Assembly (NCBI GenBank): GCA_013298715.1
Contig: JAAFIQ010000008.1
Coordinates: 1-64,000, forward strand
Length of the DNA: 64,000 bases
Reading direction: 5' to 3'
From: Bacteroidota bacterium
GTDB taxonomy: Bacteria; Bacteroidota; Bacteroidia; B-17B0; Aurantibacillaceae
Part shown: in pieces, positions 45,885 through 54,909 of the stretch
Numbering within the stretch: position 1 is the first letter of the stretch
Layout of the letters: each line of letters starts with the position of its first letter
Notes under the pieces: model-generated
What the model was told of the DNA's origin: nothing
The model's input: only the letters and a program-made list of their open reading frames with translations
Database searches by the model: none
Made by a program: the position numbers and the translations under genes

Positions 45885-45950
45885 TTCACAAGTTTAATTC
45901 CACGTTTCACAAGGTTGTTTTGGTAGACACTTTTTAGTGTTGTTTGTTTG
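45885..45950 (+). promoter_or_regulatory. LytTR-type operator-promoter module E
   Basis: TTCACAAGTT at 45885-45894 and TTCACAAGGT at 45906-45915 (21-bp period), TTTG at 45919-45922 and 45947-45950 (N24). Just upstream, 45860-45877 carries a TGAGCGGAGTCGAA word typical of a dispersed repeat. The gene start follows at 45976. Confidence 0.82.
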
Positions 45951-45975
45951 CACTATAATTTTAAAAAAATAAAAT

Positions 45976-48393
45976 ATGAAAAAAATAATTTACGCATTAG
46001 GTATAGCATGCTTTTTATGGGCATCAGAAACAAAAGCTCAAGTAACATATAATTGGGCAAATAAAATTGAAAGCTTCGGCGATAAACCAGTTAATGTTGT
46101 AACTGATGCAGCGGGTAGTGTTTACACGCTTGGTGAGGCACAATTTAATGGTGGAGATTTTGATCCAAGTCCATTTTCAACATTTACGCTCACTTCTGGC
46201 ACATTCATCCAAAAATTAGATGCAAACGGCAACTTTGTTTGGGCAAAAAATATACAACAACAGCCTACATCACCTCAAGGAACTAATAAAGGCACAGCCA
46301 TTTGTTTAGATGGTGCAGGCAATGTTTTAATTACTGGTTGGTTTATTGGGATTATAGACGTTGACCCAAGCCCAATAAATACGCATACATTTAATTCTGG
46401 CTATAATCCAATAGCAGGAACCATATCAGGCAGAAGTGTGTTTGTTCTAAAACTGGATGCCACCACTGGTAATTTTGTTTGGGGAAAAGAATTTGCTGGA
46501 TCTGCAAATTCCGCAACTGGCACTTTTTTACCTACGAGCATTGGAGTTGATAATGCAAATAATATTTTCACTGCAGGATATGGTGCGCAAAATATCCCTG
46601 ATTTTGACCCTAGTCTTTTAGGTACGTATACACTCAATTTAAATGCTAGTGCTTTCAAATCATACGTGACAAAATTAGATGCATTAGGAAATTTTGTTTG
46701 GGCACAAGCTTATGGAGGTGGAACTCAGCATTTAACAATTAATGCATTGGGTTTAAATTCAGCTGGTGAATTGTATTTTGGTGGGAAATTTAGTGGTATT
46801 GAAGATTTTGATGCAAGCGCTTCAACGTTTACATTAGCAAGTACAGGTATATCTGATATGAATGTTACTAAATTAAATAATGCAGGAGGTTTTATTTGGG
46901 CAAAAAAAATTGGAGTTGTAGGGCAAAGTAATTATGTAACAGCACTTACGTTAGATGCTTTTGGTTCAATATTACTTGCTGGTTTCGAAGGAACAGCTAG
47001 CCAAAAAATAATTAAATTAACCCCATTAGGGAATATTATTTGGAGTTCAAGCTACAATTTTTGTATAATTAATGCCATTACAACCGATGCTATTGGTAAT
47101 GTATATTCAACGGGTGATTTTAATGGTACGGTTTCAAATTTTGGTTCAACATCAGTATTGCTTAGTACAAACGGTTTAAAAGATGTGTTTATATCAAAAT
47201 TAGATTCGGCTGGAAATGCTATTTATGCGTTAAAAGTTGGTAGTACTAGTAATGATATTGGCAGAGGTATTGCGGTTACAAATTCATATGGCGTTTATGT
47301 TACAGGTGAATTTAATGGTACAGCTGATTTTAATCCAACAGCTGGCACTTATACAATGGCAAACACTTATTCCGCGAGTACTTTTGTGTTAAAATTAACA
47401 TCACCGTGTGCCGCGATTATTTCAGTTAGCAGCGGCACAATTTGTTCTGGTAAATCATTTACCCTTACACCAAGCGGTGCTAGCACCTACACTTATAGTG
47501 GAGGCAGCGCTGTTGTTACACCAACAGCATTTTCGGGTAGTACTAGTTATTCTGTTACAGGAACAAGTTCTTTAGGTTGCATAGGAAGCGCTGTTGCAAC
47601 GGTTTCTATTGCTACTTCGCCAACTATTACGGCCGTAAATAGCATAAACAATAATTTTTGTGCAGGTACTACAACAGGCCTCTCTATTGGGGGTGTAGCC
47701 GGAGGCACGGGTAATTTAAGTTCATATACTTATACTTGGAGTAACGGGAGCAACAATTCCAATCCGGCAGTTAGTCCAAGCGTTACAACAACTTATACTG
47801 TTGCATTAACAGATGTAGTTGGGTGTAAATCAAACTCAGCAGCAGTTACAGTTACAGTTTTACCAAACCCAAGTGTTACAATTACAAGCTCTTCGCCTAC
47901 ATTATGTGTTGGTCAGTCTGCAACAATAACAATTACAGGCTCTGTACCTACAACTTTCACAGGCAATGTAAATAATACCTCTCCAGCCATACCAGGCGGT
48001 GCACCAGCGTTAAGTGGTTTTTATGTAATTACGCCAACAGTAAATACATTTCAACAAATTTTAGTTAATCAAAGCGGAACGTGTACAAAATTCTTTTTTT
48101 ATAATCAAATTGTAGAAAACTGTGGTCCGGTTGGTATTAATGAGTTAAACGCAACTCGTTTACTTAGCATTTACCCTAACCCTGCCAGTAATTTTATAAC
48201 AGTAAGTTTAGGTTATGAGCCTACAGAAGCAACAAAACTAAGTGTAATTAACGCGCTAGGTAAAACAGTGTTAACACAACAAGCCTTGCAAAATAGCACT
48301 AATTTGCAAACCGAAAATTTTAGTAATGGTATTTACTTCATAAAAGTTGAAAGCAAAACCAATTCAGCTATTAAAAAATTTGTAAAGCAATAA
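45976..48393 (+). CDS. T9SS-exported SBBP-type beta-propeller protein
   Basis: An 805-residue protein with a signal peptide (1-21, TKAQ). The first ~475 residues are repeats of the SBBP type (KLDANGNFVWAKNI, KLDATTGNFVWGKEF, VGVDNANNIFTAGYG-like), which form a beta-propeller. Two Ig/PKD-like beta domains follow (about 480-720; CSGKSFTLTPSGASTYTYS). The type A sorting domain closes it (about 735-805; LSIYPNPASNFITVSL ... GIYFIKVESKTNSAIKK). The C-terminal residues and the DNA past the stop closely match those of the gene at 42285-44063. It is driven by operator E. Confidence 0.88.
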   Translation: MKKIIYALGIACFLWASETKAQVTYNWANKIESFGDKPVNVVTDAAGSVYTLGEAQFNGGDFDPSPFSTFTLTSGTFIQKLDANGNFVWAKNIQQQPTSPQGTNKGTAICLDGAGNVLITGWFIGIIDVDPSPINTHTFNSGYNPIAGTISGRSVFVLKLDATTGNFVWGKEFAGSANSATGTFLPTSIGVDNANNIFTAGYGAQNIPDFDPSLLGTYTLNLNASAFKSYVTKLDALGNFVWAQAYGGGTQHLTINALGLNSAGELYFGGKFSGIEDFDASASTFTLASTGISDMNVTKLNNAGGFIWAKKIGVVGQSNYVTALTLDAFGSILLAGFEGTASQKIIKLTPLGNIIWSSSYNFCIINAITTDAIGNVYSTGDFNGTVSNFGSTSVLLSTNGLKDVFISKLDSAGNAIYALKVGSTSNDIGRGIAVTNSYGVYVTGEFNGTADFNPTAGTYTMANTYSASTFVLKLTSPCAAIISVSSGTICSGKSFTLTPSGASTYTYSGGSAVVTPTAFSGSTSYSVTGTSSLGCIGSAVATVSIATSPTITAVNSINNNFCAGTTTGLSIGGVAGGTGNLSSYTYTWSNGSNNSNPAVSPSVTTTYTVALTDVVGCKSNSAAVTVTVLPNPSVTITSSSPTLCVGQSATITITGSVPTTFTGNVNNTSPAIPGGAPALSGFYVITPTVNTFQQILVNQSGTCTKFFFYNQIVENCGPVGINELNATRLLSIYPNPASNFITVSLGYEPTEATKLSVINALGKTVLTQQALQNSTNLQTENFSNGIYFIKVESKTNSAIKKFVKQ

Positions 48394-48424
48394 GCAGGTT
48401 TTCTGGTAAATATCCTATTTGTTT

Positions 48425-48456
48425 AAAAACCCTGTTAGTTATACTAGCAGGGTTTT
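48425..48456 (+). terminator. Rho-independent terminator, shared family
   Basis: AAAACCCTGTTAGT (48426-48439) pairs with ACTAGCAGGGTTTT (48443-48456) across a 3-nt loop. It ends the gene at 45976-48393. Confidence 0.85.
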
Positions 48457-48511
48457 GATTTTTCAGATAAAGTGCGGTTGAATTCTTGAATGTTTATTTT
48501 GATAACAAAAC

Positions 48512-48543
48512 AAAAAAACCCAAGCAAGTCGCTTGGGTTTTTT
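48512..48543. terminator. Bidirectional terminator between convergent genes
   Basis: A perfect stem AAAAAAACCCAAGC/GCTTGGGTTTTTTT lies 17 bp from the stop of the minus-strand methyltransferase gene. T-runs on both strands allow termination in both directions. Confidence 0.92.
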
Positions 48544-48559
48544 GTGCATAGGGATTAAT

Positions 48560-49444
48560 CTAAGCCTTTTTAAACACATAAATAACACTTGAGTAATCTT
48601 TGGCTTGTTTTGCTTTAAGATTAGATTTTAACCCCGTTAAAAAGGCTTTAACGTAGTTTATGGAACCGCTTTGGTATTTGGTGCTAAGCATGCTCACATA
48701 AAAGCTATCAAATTTCATTGGGTGAGTTTCTTTTAATGAAAAGCCATAGGGTTTTAGTAATTCTTTTATGGTCTTTTCCTCAAAATGATATAGGTGTCGC
48801 GGCACATCATAAGCCGCCCAGCATTCTTTAAAGTGTTGAGCATCGTAGCTGGTGTGGTTTGGCACTGCAATTATTAAAGCTCCGCTATCGTTTAAACTTT
48901 CCTTAAAAAAAGTAAGGGTTTGTTCTAAGTCTGTTACATGCTCCAATACATGCCATAGTGTTATTATATCAAACGTTTGGTTGTTGGTATAGGTTTTCAC
49001 CCTATCCTTATCAGAAAACACGTTTAAGCCCATTTCTAAGGCTATTTTACGCGCCCCTTCATCTGGCTCCATACCAAACGCTTTCCAACCGGCGTCTTGA
49101 CAAACTTTTAAAAACATTCCAGTTCCACAACCATAGTCTAAAATGGTTCCACGTGAAACATGTTTCTGTATTAGCTTTAATTTGCCCTTTAACGTATAGT
49201 TTCTAACAACTTTATATAGTTTTGAAATTACACCCTTACTGGTGTTTGAATGAGAAATATAGTCTTCAGATTTGTAGTAATCTCCTAATTTCTGATCTTC
49301 AGGTCGAGGGTTTGTAAATACAAAATCACAGCCTTGGCATTTAACCAACGTAAAATTCGATTGGCTAACCGTATAATCTTTGCAGACTAAATGTGTTTTA
49401 AAGTTTGTGTTTTTGCACGCGGGGCAATTTACTATTTCTTTCAT
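48560..49444 (-). CDS. Class I SAM-dependent methyltransferase with zinc-ribbon N-terminus
   Basis: A 294-residue protein. N-terminal CPAC and CQGC pairs (residues 7-10, 36-39) suggest a small zinc ribbon. The methyltransferase core (about 95-220) shows ILDYGCGTGMFLKV (motif I), GMEPDEGA, and FDIITLWHVLEHV (motif IV). It is a paralogue of the protein at 10611-11585. The acetyltransferase gene precedes it by 6 bp, forming an operon. The coding sequence carries a parS-like site at 49145-49160. Substrate unknown. Confidence 0.87.
   Translation of the reverse strand: MKEIVNCPACKNTNFKTHLVCKDYTVSQSNFTLVKCQGCDFVFTNPRPEDQKLGDYYKSEDYISHSNTSKGVISKLYKVVRNYTLKGKLKLIQKHVSRGTILDYGCGTGMFLKVCQDAGWKAFGMEPDEGARKIALEMGLNVFSDKDRVKTYTNNQTFDIITLWHVLEHVTDLEQTLTFFKESLNDSGALIIAVPNHTSYDAQHFKECWAAYDVPRHLYHFEEKTIKELLKPYGFSLKETHPMKFDSFYVSMLSTKYQSGSINYVKAFLTGLKSNLKAKQAKDYSSVIYVFKKA
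49145..49160 (-). promoter_or_regulatory. parS-like site 1
   Basis: GGTTCCACGTGAAACA matches the widely conserved ParB site TGTTTCACGTGAAACA at 14 of 16 positions. The inner 14-mer is the exact reverse complement of that in sites 2 and 3. Confidence 0.65.
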
Positions 49445-49450
49445 TGTAGT

Positions 49451-49999
49451 TTATTTTGTTTCACGTGGAACATAATTATGTTTTAATAGGGAGTATATTT
49501 CTGTATCTAAAAAGTAACCATTAAAGTAATAGTCTTCTTTAATATGACCTTCTTTTATAAAATTATGGTTTAGTAATAGCTTCTTAGAGGCGATATTGTG
49601 TGGACTTAATTTAGCCTCTAATGAATGTAAGTTTAGCAATTCAATGGCGAAGTTTAACAAAGAGCCTAATGCTGTACTCATTATTTTTTTACTCCAATGT
49701 TCTTTATAAAGCACATAGCCTATTTCACCACGTTTGTTTTTTAAGTCAATTTTAATTCCAAAGTTGCCTAACAAAATGTCTTCATTACTGTAAATAAGCC
49801 ACCACAAGTTGTTACTTAAGGTGTTTTTTGGAGGCATTGTTTGAAGCATATTGTTTACTTTTTCATCTGACTCTACCTCTTTATCCAATGCCTGCATGAG
49901 TTCTTTGTTCTGCCTGAAGCTGGCTAATAATTCAAAATCAGAGCTAGTAATTAACTTGAAGTGATAATAGTTTGAGCTAGGAATTTGAAATTGTTTCAC
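49451..49999 (-). CDS. GNAT-family N-acetyltransferase
   Basis: A 182-residue RimJ/RimL-type acetyltransferase. The core has LLGNFGIKIDLKNKRGEIGYVLYKEHW, which replaces the usual strand-4/acetyl-CoA region, and LNLHSLEAKLSPHNIASKKLLLNHNFIKEG, the typical end of the fold. The start used is GTG at 49999, which lies inside parS-like site 3; its last codons lie in site 2. Transferred group acceptor unknown. Confidence 0.82.
   Translation of the reverse strand: MKQFQIPSSNYYHFKLITSSDFELLASFRQNKELMQALDKEVESDEKVNNMLQTMPPKNTLSNNLWWLIYSNEDILLGNFGIKIDLKNKRGEIGYVLYKEHWSKKIMSTALGSLLNFAIELLNLHSLEAKLSPHNIASKKLLLNHNFIKEGHIKEDYYFNGYFLDTEIYSLLKHNYVPRETK
49457..49472 (+). promoter_or_regulatory. parS-like site 2
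   Basis: TGTTTCACGTGGAACA matches the ParB consensus TGTTTCACGTGAAACA at 15 of 16 positions. It lies in the last codons of the acetyltransferase gene. Confidence 0.75.
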
Positions 50000-50007
50000 G
50001 TGGAACG
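49992..50007 (+). promoter_or_regulatory. parS-like site 3
   Basis: TGTTTCACGTGGAACG is identical to site 2 over 15 bases and straddles the GTG start of the acetyltransferase gene. Confidence 0.7.
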
Positions 50008-50181
50008 TATAAGGTGTTTTTAAACGGAGGTGGCTTGCTTTGGAATAACCACAAAGTTATTATAGTTTTAAGGCACTATTGCAATAAAAATAAAATATTA
50101 TTAATAAGCGAATGTTTATAGGCTAATTGTAGAATAGGTATTTAAAACAATTTTAGGCATTATTTGTCTTCTTAATTAGAA

Positions 50182-51285
50182 ATGTTGTTTAATAAGGGCA
50201 TAATTAAATCATTCTTTTTTTTACTTTTACTTGTAAGTAGAAACCTTGGCAAAAGTCAAAATTTAGCAAACTTAGGTTTAAGCTCTCATTATGGTTTTAT
50301 TTTTGCTCATAGTAAAGATGTAGAAAACACGTCGGGTTCGCGGCCAATTGGATTAGCGCTAGAGTATTCTAAATTAAAGTTTGATTCTGCTTCATTTAAT
50401 TTGGCACGATGCTACCCGAATACTGGCTTTAGTTTAATATACTTTAATTACGATAACAAAGTTCTTGGACATTCTGCCACTTGCTCCTATTTTTTAGAAC
50501 CAACCTTTGCCTTATCTAAAAAATTATTTTTTGCACCCCGTGGCGCTTTCGGGTTATCGTTTCTTACAAATCCTTACCACCCAACAAAAAACCCGAAGAA
50601 TAATAGTTATAGTTTGCCAGTAAGTGTTTTTTTGCAAGTTGGCTTAACATTTAATTGTAAACTAAACAGGCGTTTTAATCTTATGCTAACATCCAATTAT
50701 ATGCATATTTCTAATGGCGGTATCAAAGATCCAAACAAAGGTATAAACTGGCCTACGGCAAGTTTGGGTTTAAATTATCAATTAAACAATGCAGAATTCA
50801 AAAAACAAAGCTATCATAATTCAAAAATCACTAAATCATTTAACCGTTTTGACATAGGTATTTATTCATCAAGTAAAATTGTTGCTAAGGGAGATAAACA
50901 ACGTTATTTTGTACCTGGTGTTTTTGTTAGCTACTTTAGACAGTTAAATAATTTACACAGCGTTGGTTTAGTTTCCGATTTTCATTTAGATTATTCGCTC
51001 GCCGAAAAACAAAGGCGAAACGCAGAGGTTCAACGTTTTCAGTTTGCATCTTTTGCCATTGGCCATGAATTTTTAATGGGCAAATTTACTTTTTGGCAGC
51101 AAATTGGTTATTACTATATACAGCCCGATGAGCGGTTTATAAACTGGTATCACCGTTGGGGACTAAATTATAACCTCACAAAAAATATAGCTATTGGCGG
51201 AAGTGTAAAAGCTCACCTCCACGTGGCACATTTTGCCGATTTGAGATTAACTTATCAGATATTTAATAGTAGAAGCAAAAAATAA
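50182..51285 (+). CDS. PagL-like acyloxyacyl hydrolase, outer membrane
   Basis: A 367-residue protein with a signal peptide (about 1-25). The rest is a beta-barrel. It carries the lipid A deacylase-type signature SNYMHISNGGIKDPNKGINWP, in which His and Ser are the expected catalytic pair of PagL-like 3-O-deacylases. The length is about twice that of classical PagL, as in the longer Bacteroidota acyloxyacyl hydrolases. It would trim acyl chains from lipid A in the outer membrane. Monocistronic. Confidence 0.8.
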   Translation: MLFNKGIIKSFFFLLLLVSRNLGKSQNLANLGLSSHYGFIFAHSKDVENTSGSRPIGLALEYSKLKFDSASFNLARCYPNTGFSLIYFNYDNKVLGHSATCSYFLEPTFALSKKLFFAPRGAFGLSFLTNPYHPTKNPKNNSYSLPVSVFLQVGLTFNCKLNRRFNLMLTSNYMHISNGGIKDPNKGINWPTASLGLNYQLNNAEFKKQSYHNSKITKSFNRFDIGIYSSSKIVAKGDKQRYFVPGVFVSYFRQLNNLHSVGLVSDFHLDYSLAEKQRRNAEVQRFQFASFAIGHEFLMGKFTFWQQIGYYYIQPDERFINWYHRWGLNYNLTKNIAIGGSVKAHLHVAHFADLRLTYQIFNSRSKK

Positions 51286-51401
51286 TTATGTTAAATAGGG
51301 TTTTTGTTACCGTGGTAAAAGTAAAAAACATAAAGAGGTATAAATAAGAATTTTTAAGTATATCGTTAGGTTTTTATTCATGTTAACGAAGCAGATAAAA
51401 C

Positions 51402-51431
51402 AAAAAACCACTAATGGTTTAGTGGTTTTTT
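51402..51431. terminator. Bidirectional terminator
   Basis: Arms AAAAAACCACTAA and TTTAGTGGTTTTTT around a short TGG loop sit between the convergent acyloxyacyl hydrolase and T9SS genes. Confidence 0.9.
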
Positions 51432-51459
51432 GAAGATACATCTGTGTATAAAAATACGC

Positions 51460-52740
51460 TTAATTTTTTATTATTTTCCTTGTGTTACTTCCAATTTTAA
51501 GATAGTAAATACCACTATTTAAATCTGTTACGTCAACAAGCTCTTCGTTTAAAAACAGAATTTTTTGTGTTTTCAGTATTCGCCCCAAAGCGTCAATAAT
51601 TTCAATTGTGTAAGTGGTGTTGTTTTGTAAGCCCTTAATTACTATTGAGTTAGAAGCTGGATTTGGATATAAAACAAAGGATTCTTTATTTCTTTCTTCA
51701 AGCCCAGTCATGTTGCACGTGGCAGATAAGCTGTTGGTTTGACCACAACGCCATTGAGAATAAGCAATGCCTGTGTTAGAACTCCAATTAAGAAAAGTGT
51801 TGTGTTTTTGTGTAATAGTTTTCCATTCTATTTTGCCCTGAGCAACCATTACGTTGATGGAATCTATTACTCTAGAAACAACTATGGGCATTTGAAACGA
51901 AGGTGTAATGGTGCTTGTTCCAAAATCTTTAAAATTTATCATTACATGGCCATTATAAAATTTATTTGATGGATAAGTGCCATTAATAATTTTTGTAGCC
52001 TCACTTCTAATTTCAGAAATCATATTGTTAATGTTGGTTGTTGGTGTAATAACCCAGCCACAGCCGTTGCCTTGTAGCCAAACGGTTTGCGAAGGATTAT
52101 GACAATAAAAATCTACAGAGTCTGTTTTTCCTCTTGGTTTCCAAACACCAAAATTATTAGCATCGTTAGTGTGAGGTGGTAAACTTCCTGCGCCCCAAAT
52201 AATATTGGCCTTCCACGTATAAGAGGGGGCGCTAAGCGATGTGATAGGATTGGTGTAGTTTAGCCAATCTCCTGCTGAATAGTTAGCTGGACCAGGATTT
52301 GTTTGTAAGTAGACAAACCCACCTACATTACTACTAGAGCTGGCGCCTGTTAGGTTAATGGAGTAGCTAACATCAGCAATGTTGTATAAGTTGGTGGTTT
52401 TATAACGAGGATCTATTTCAACTACTGCGCCTGGTACGCCGCCAATTTTGTAAGCGTATTCAATTATATCGGTATTAGTTGAGGCTGCGGATTGATGAGT
52501 GAGCGCTCCTTGAACAAAATTAGGCATGAGTTGCATGTTGTATTTGGCATTTTTTGCCTGAACAATTTCAACAATGCGTTTTAGTGTGTCTTTTACCGGG
52601 TTGTAAACCGAGGCACCAGTATACGTCTCCATGGGTGTAGGTTCATTATGCGACGTTAATGTAAAATACAGTTTAGGTGTTTGTGCAACAGTTGTGGTTG
52701 CTACTAAACCAGCGAATAATGTAGTAATTAATTTTTTTAT
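51460..52740 (-). CDS. T9SS-sorted secreted protein with non-ATG start
   Basis: The frame is open from a stop near 52755 and encodes a good signal peptide (KKLITTLFAGLVATTTVAQ) directly after an ATA at 52738-52740, where ATG would be expected. The first in-frame ATG (52632) lies after the signal peptide. The body (KLYFTLTSHNEPTPMETYTG and onward) is unrecognised but reads like a surface hydrolase or binding protein with several Trp. The last ~80 residues form a type A T9SS sorting domain (FVLYPNPASNSIVIKG ... LNSGIYYLKIG). Either ATA or an upstream ATT is used, the ATG was mutated, or there is a base error. Confidence 0.75.
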   Translation of the reverse strand: MKKLITTLFAGLVATTTVAQTPKLYFTLTSHNEPTPMETYTGASVYNPVKDTLKRIVEIVQAKNAKYNMQLMPNFVQGALTHQSAASTNTDIIEYAYKIGGVPGAVVEIDPRYKTTNLYNIADVSYSINLTGASSSSNVGGFVYLQTNPGPANYSAGDWLNYTNPITSLSAPSYTWKANIIWGAGSLPPHTNDANNFGVWKPRGKTDSVDFYCHNPSQTVWLQGNGCGWVITPTTNINNMISEIRSEATKIINGTYPSNKFYNGHVMINFKDFGTSTITPSFQMPIVVSRVIDSINVMVAQGKIEWKTITQKHNTFLNWSSNTGIAYSQWRCGQTNSLSATCNMTGLEERNKESFVLYPNPASNSIVIKGLQNNTTYTIEIIDALGRILKTQKILFLNEELVDVTDLNSGIYYLKIGSNTRKIIKN

Positions 52741-52809
52741 GAGAATTATTTTTTAAATTAAGATAAAAATTCTTAAAAATGGTTTAAATTAATTCGTCGA
52801 AATGGATAT

Positions 52810-54735
52810 TCACCGCCCCAAATGAATCAAAAGAACATTTACGTCCGCAGGGTTAATGCCGCTTATTCTGCTGGCTTGGCCGATGGTGAGGGGCTTAAAT
52901 TTTTTGAATTTTTCGGTGGCTTCTAAACCAAGGCTTGCAATGGCATCGTAATTATAGTCAGCAGGGATTTTGTATTCTTCTAAGCGCTTTAGTTTGTCAG
53001 CATTTTCTTTTTCTCGTTCAATGTAGCCTTCGTACTTCATCAGTATTTCTGCCTGTTCCAGCGTTTCTTTATTAAAATCTTTCAAAAAATTATTTAAATT
53101 TTCATCATTCTTTGCTAAATCAAAAATAGAAATATTAGGGCGCGTGATTATGTTTGAATAACGCCATTTTTGAGAGAGTGGGGCAGAGCCAACGCTTTGT
53201 AAAAAAGGGTTTAAGACATTTGGTTCTGCGCTGTTATTATTAAAATGTGAAATTATTTTTTCGTAGTTGGCTATTTTTTGTTTTACTGTTGTATAGCGTT
53301 CTTCGCTTGCGAGGCCTAATTTGTAAGATAATTCAGTTAAACGCACATCGGCATTATCTTGTCTTAACAACAAGCGGTATTCGGCACGGCTGGTGAACAT
53401 ACGGTATGGCTCATCCGTTCCTTTTGTTACTAAATCATCTATCAAAACGCCAATGTATGCTTCATAACGGTTTAAAACGAGTGGTTCTTTTTCAAAAACC
53501 TTTAAGTGTGCATTAATACCAGCCATTAAGCCTTGGCAAGCGGCTTCTTCATAGCCTGTGGTGCCATTAATTTGTCCTGCAAAATATAAATTCTCTACTA
53601 ATTGTGTTTCGAGTGTTAATTTAAGTTGAGTAGGAGGGAAATAATCGTATTCAATAGCATAGCCTGGACGGAACATTTTTGCTTTTTCAAAACCCGGGAT
53701 TTGTTGCAAAGCTTTGTACTGAACATCTTCTGGTAATGACGAAGAAAATCCATTTAAATAAATTTCTACCGTATTCCAACCTTCTGGTTCCACGAACAAC
53801 TGGTGGCGCTCTCTTTCGCTAAAGCGGTTAATTTTATCCTCAATGCTTGGGCAATAGCGCGGACCAAGCCCTTGTATGCGCCCTTGAAACATTGGCGATT
53901 TTTCAAAACCAGTTTTTAGGATTTCATGAACGGTTGGGTTGGTATAAGTAACATGGCAAGGGAGTTGTTTTTTACTAACCTCACCCTTCCGTCCCTCTTC
54001 GAAAGAGAGGGAGACTCCTTGTTTAAAAAAAGGAGAAGTATCATCTAAATAAGAAAATTTATCAAGAATCTCGTCGCCTTCTTGTACTTCCATTTTGGTA
54101 TAATCGAGGCTACGGCCATCAATGCGGGGCGGTGTGCCTGTTTTCATGCGGCCGCTTTCAAACCCCAATTGGACTAATTGCTCCGTTATTCCATAACTAG
54201 CGCTTTCACCGCTACGGCCACCACCTAATTGTTTTTCGCCAATATGAATTAAACCATTTAAAAAAGTACCGTTTGTAAGCACAACAGCTTTAGCTTTAAA
54301 TTCAATTCCCATGCCCGTTATCACGCCCTGCACCCGTTTTCCATCTTTACTAATTAATAGGCTTTTACACATGTCTTGCCAAAAATCAACATTGGTGGTT
54401 TGTTCCAACATTTCACGCCATAATTGCGCAAATAACATGCGGTCGTTTTGCGTGCGAGGGCTCCACATAGCGGGGCCTTTGCTACGGTTAAGCATTCGAA
54501 ATTGTATGGCAGATTTATCAGAAATAATGCCGCTGTAGCCACCCATAGCATCAATTTCGCGCACAATTTGGCCTTTGGCAATACCGCCCATTGCTGGGTT
54601 GCAGCTCATTTGGGCAATGGTTTGCATGTTCATGGTGAGTAGTAAAACTTTACTACCCATATTGGCGGCTGCGGCTGCGGCTTCGCAACCGGCGTGGCCA
54701 GCACCAACAACTATAACATCGTATTGAGTTTGCAT
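52810..54735 (-). CDS. mnmG: tRNA uridine-5-carboxymethylaminomethyl modification enzyme MnmG
   Basis: A 641-residue FAD protein that with MnmE builds the xm5 group on wobble U34 of tRNAs. The FAD motif is [12 protein letters not shown] at 10-21. [23 protein letters not shown] is conserved, as are [22 protein letters not shown] and [14 protein letters not shown]. The C-terminal MnmE-binding domain ends [21 protein letters not shown]. Residues about 235-254 ([20 protein letters not shown]) are an insertion in a conserved region and correspond to a palindromic DNA element; without it the length is normal. mnmG is often near the origin, consistent with the nearby parS-like sites. Confidence 0.96.
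   Translation of the reverse strand: MQTQYDVIVVGAGHAGCEAAAAAANMGSKVLLLTMNMQTIAQMSCNPAMGGIAKGQIVREIDAMGGYSGIISDKSAIQFRMLNRSKGPAMWSPRTQNDRMLFAQLWREMLEQTTNVDFWQDMCKSLLISKDGKRVQGVITGMGIEFKAKAVVLTNGTFLNGLIHIGEKQLGGGRSGESASYGITEQLVQLGFESGRMKTGTPPRIDGRSLDYTKMEVQEGDEILDKFSYLDDTSPFFKQGVSLSFEEGRKGEVSKKQLPCHVTYTNPTVHEILKTGFEKSPMFQGRIQGLGPRYCPSIEDKINRFSERERHQLFVEPEGWNTVEIYLNGFSSSLPEDVQYKALQQIPGFEKAKMFRPGYAIEYDYFPPTQLKLTLETQLVENLYFAGQINGTTGYEEAACQGLMAGINAHLKVFEKEPLVLNRYEAYIGVLIDDLVTKGTDEPYRMFTSRAEYRLLLRQDNADVRLTELSYKLGLASEERYTTVKQKIANYEKIISHFNNNSAEPNVLNPFLQSVGSAPLSQKWRYSNIITRPNISIFDLAKNDENLNNFLKDFNKETLEQAEILMKYEGYIEREKENADKLKRLEEYKIPADYNYDAIASLGLEATEKFKKFKPLTIGQASRISGINPADVNVLLIHLGR
53977..54037. repeat. 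Palindromic element inserted in-frame in mnmG
   Basis: About 60 bp containing CCCTCT-TCGA-AAGAGAGGG and CTCCTT...AAGGAG inverted repeats next to CTCACCCTTCCG. This is the kind of word found in intergenic repeats of this phylum. It lies inside mnmG and adds about 20 codons without disturbing the frame. Confidence 0.7.
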
Positions 54736-54782
54736 TTTGGGTGCAAAGGTAAGGAAAAAGAAATATTAATGTAATTTTAAAC

Positions 54783-54820
54783 GGAACGTAGATGACGCAG
54801 ATTTAGCGGATGTATTATGA
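54783..54820 (+). repeat. GACGCAGATTTAGCGGATG repeat, copy 1
   Basis: The first of three copies of a short dispersed repeat near here; the others are at 54850-54900 and 56319-56368. It contains GATGACGCAGATTTAGCGG and sits between mnmG and copy 2. Confidence 0.75.
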
Positions 54821-54849
54821 TGTGTTGAGGAAGTGTGGATTTGTTTAAT

Positions 54850-54900
54850 GGAACGCTGATGACACAGATTTAGCTGATGTATAATGATTTAATGTTTTTA
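54850..54900 (+). repeat. GACGCAGATTTAGCGGATG repeat, copy 2
   Basis: A diverged copy (GATGACACAGATTTAGCTG) followed by ATGATTTAATGTTTTTA, as in copy 3. It lies directly past the stop of the TPR gene at 54910-56205. Confidence 0.75.
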
Positions 54901-54909
54901 AAAACTGCG

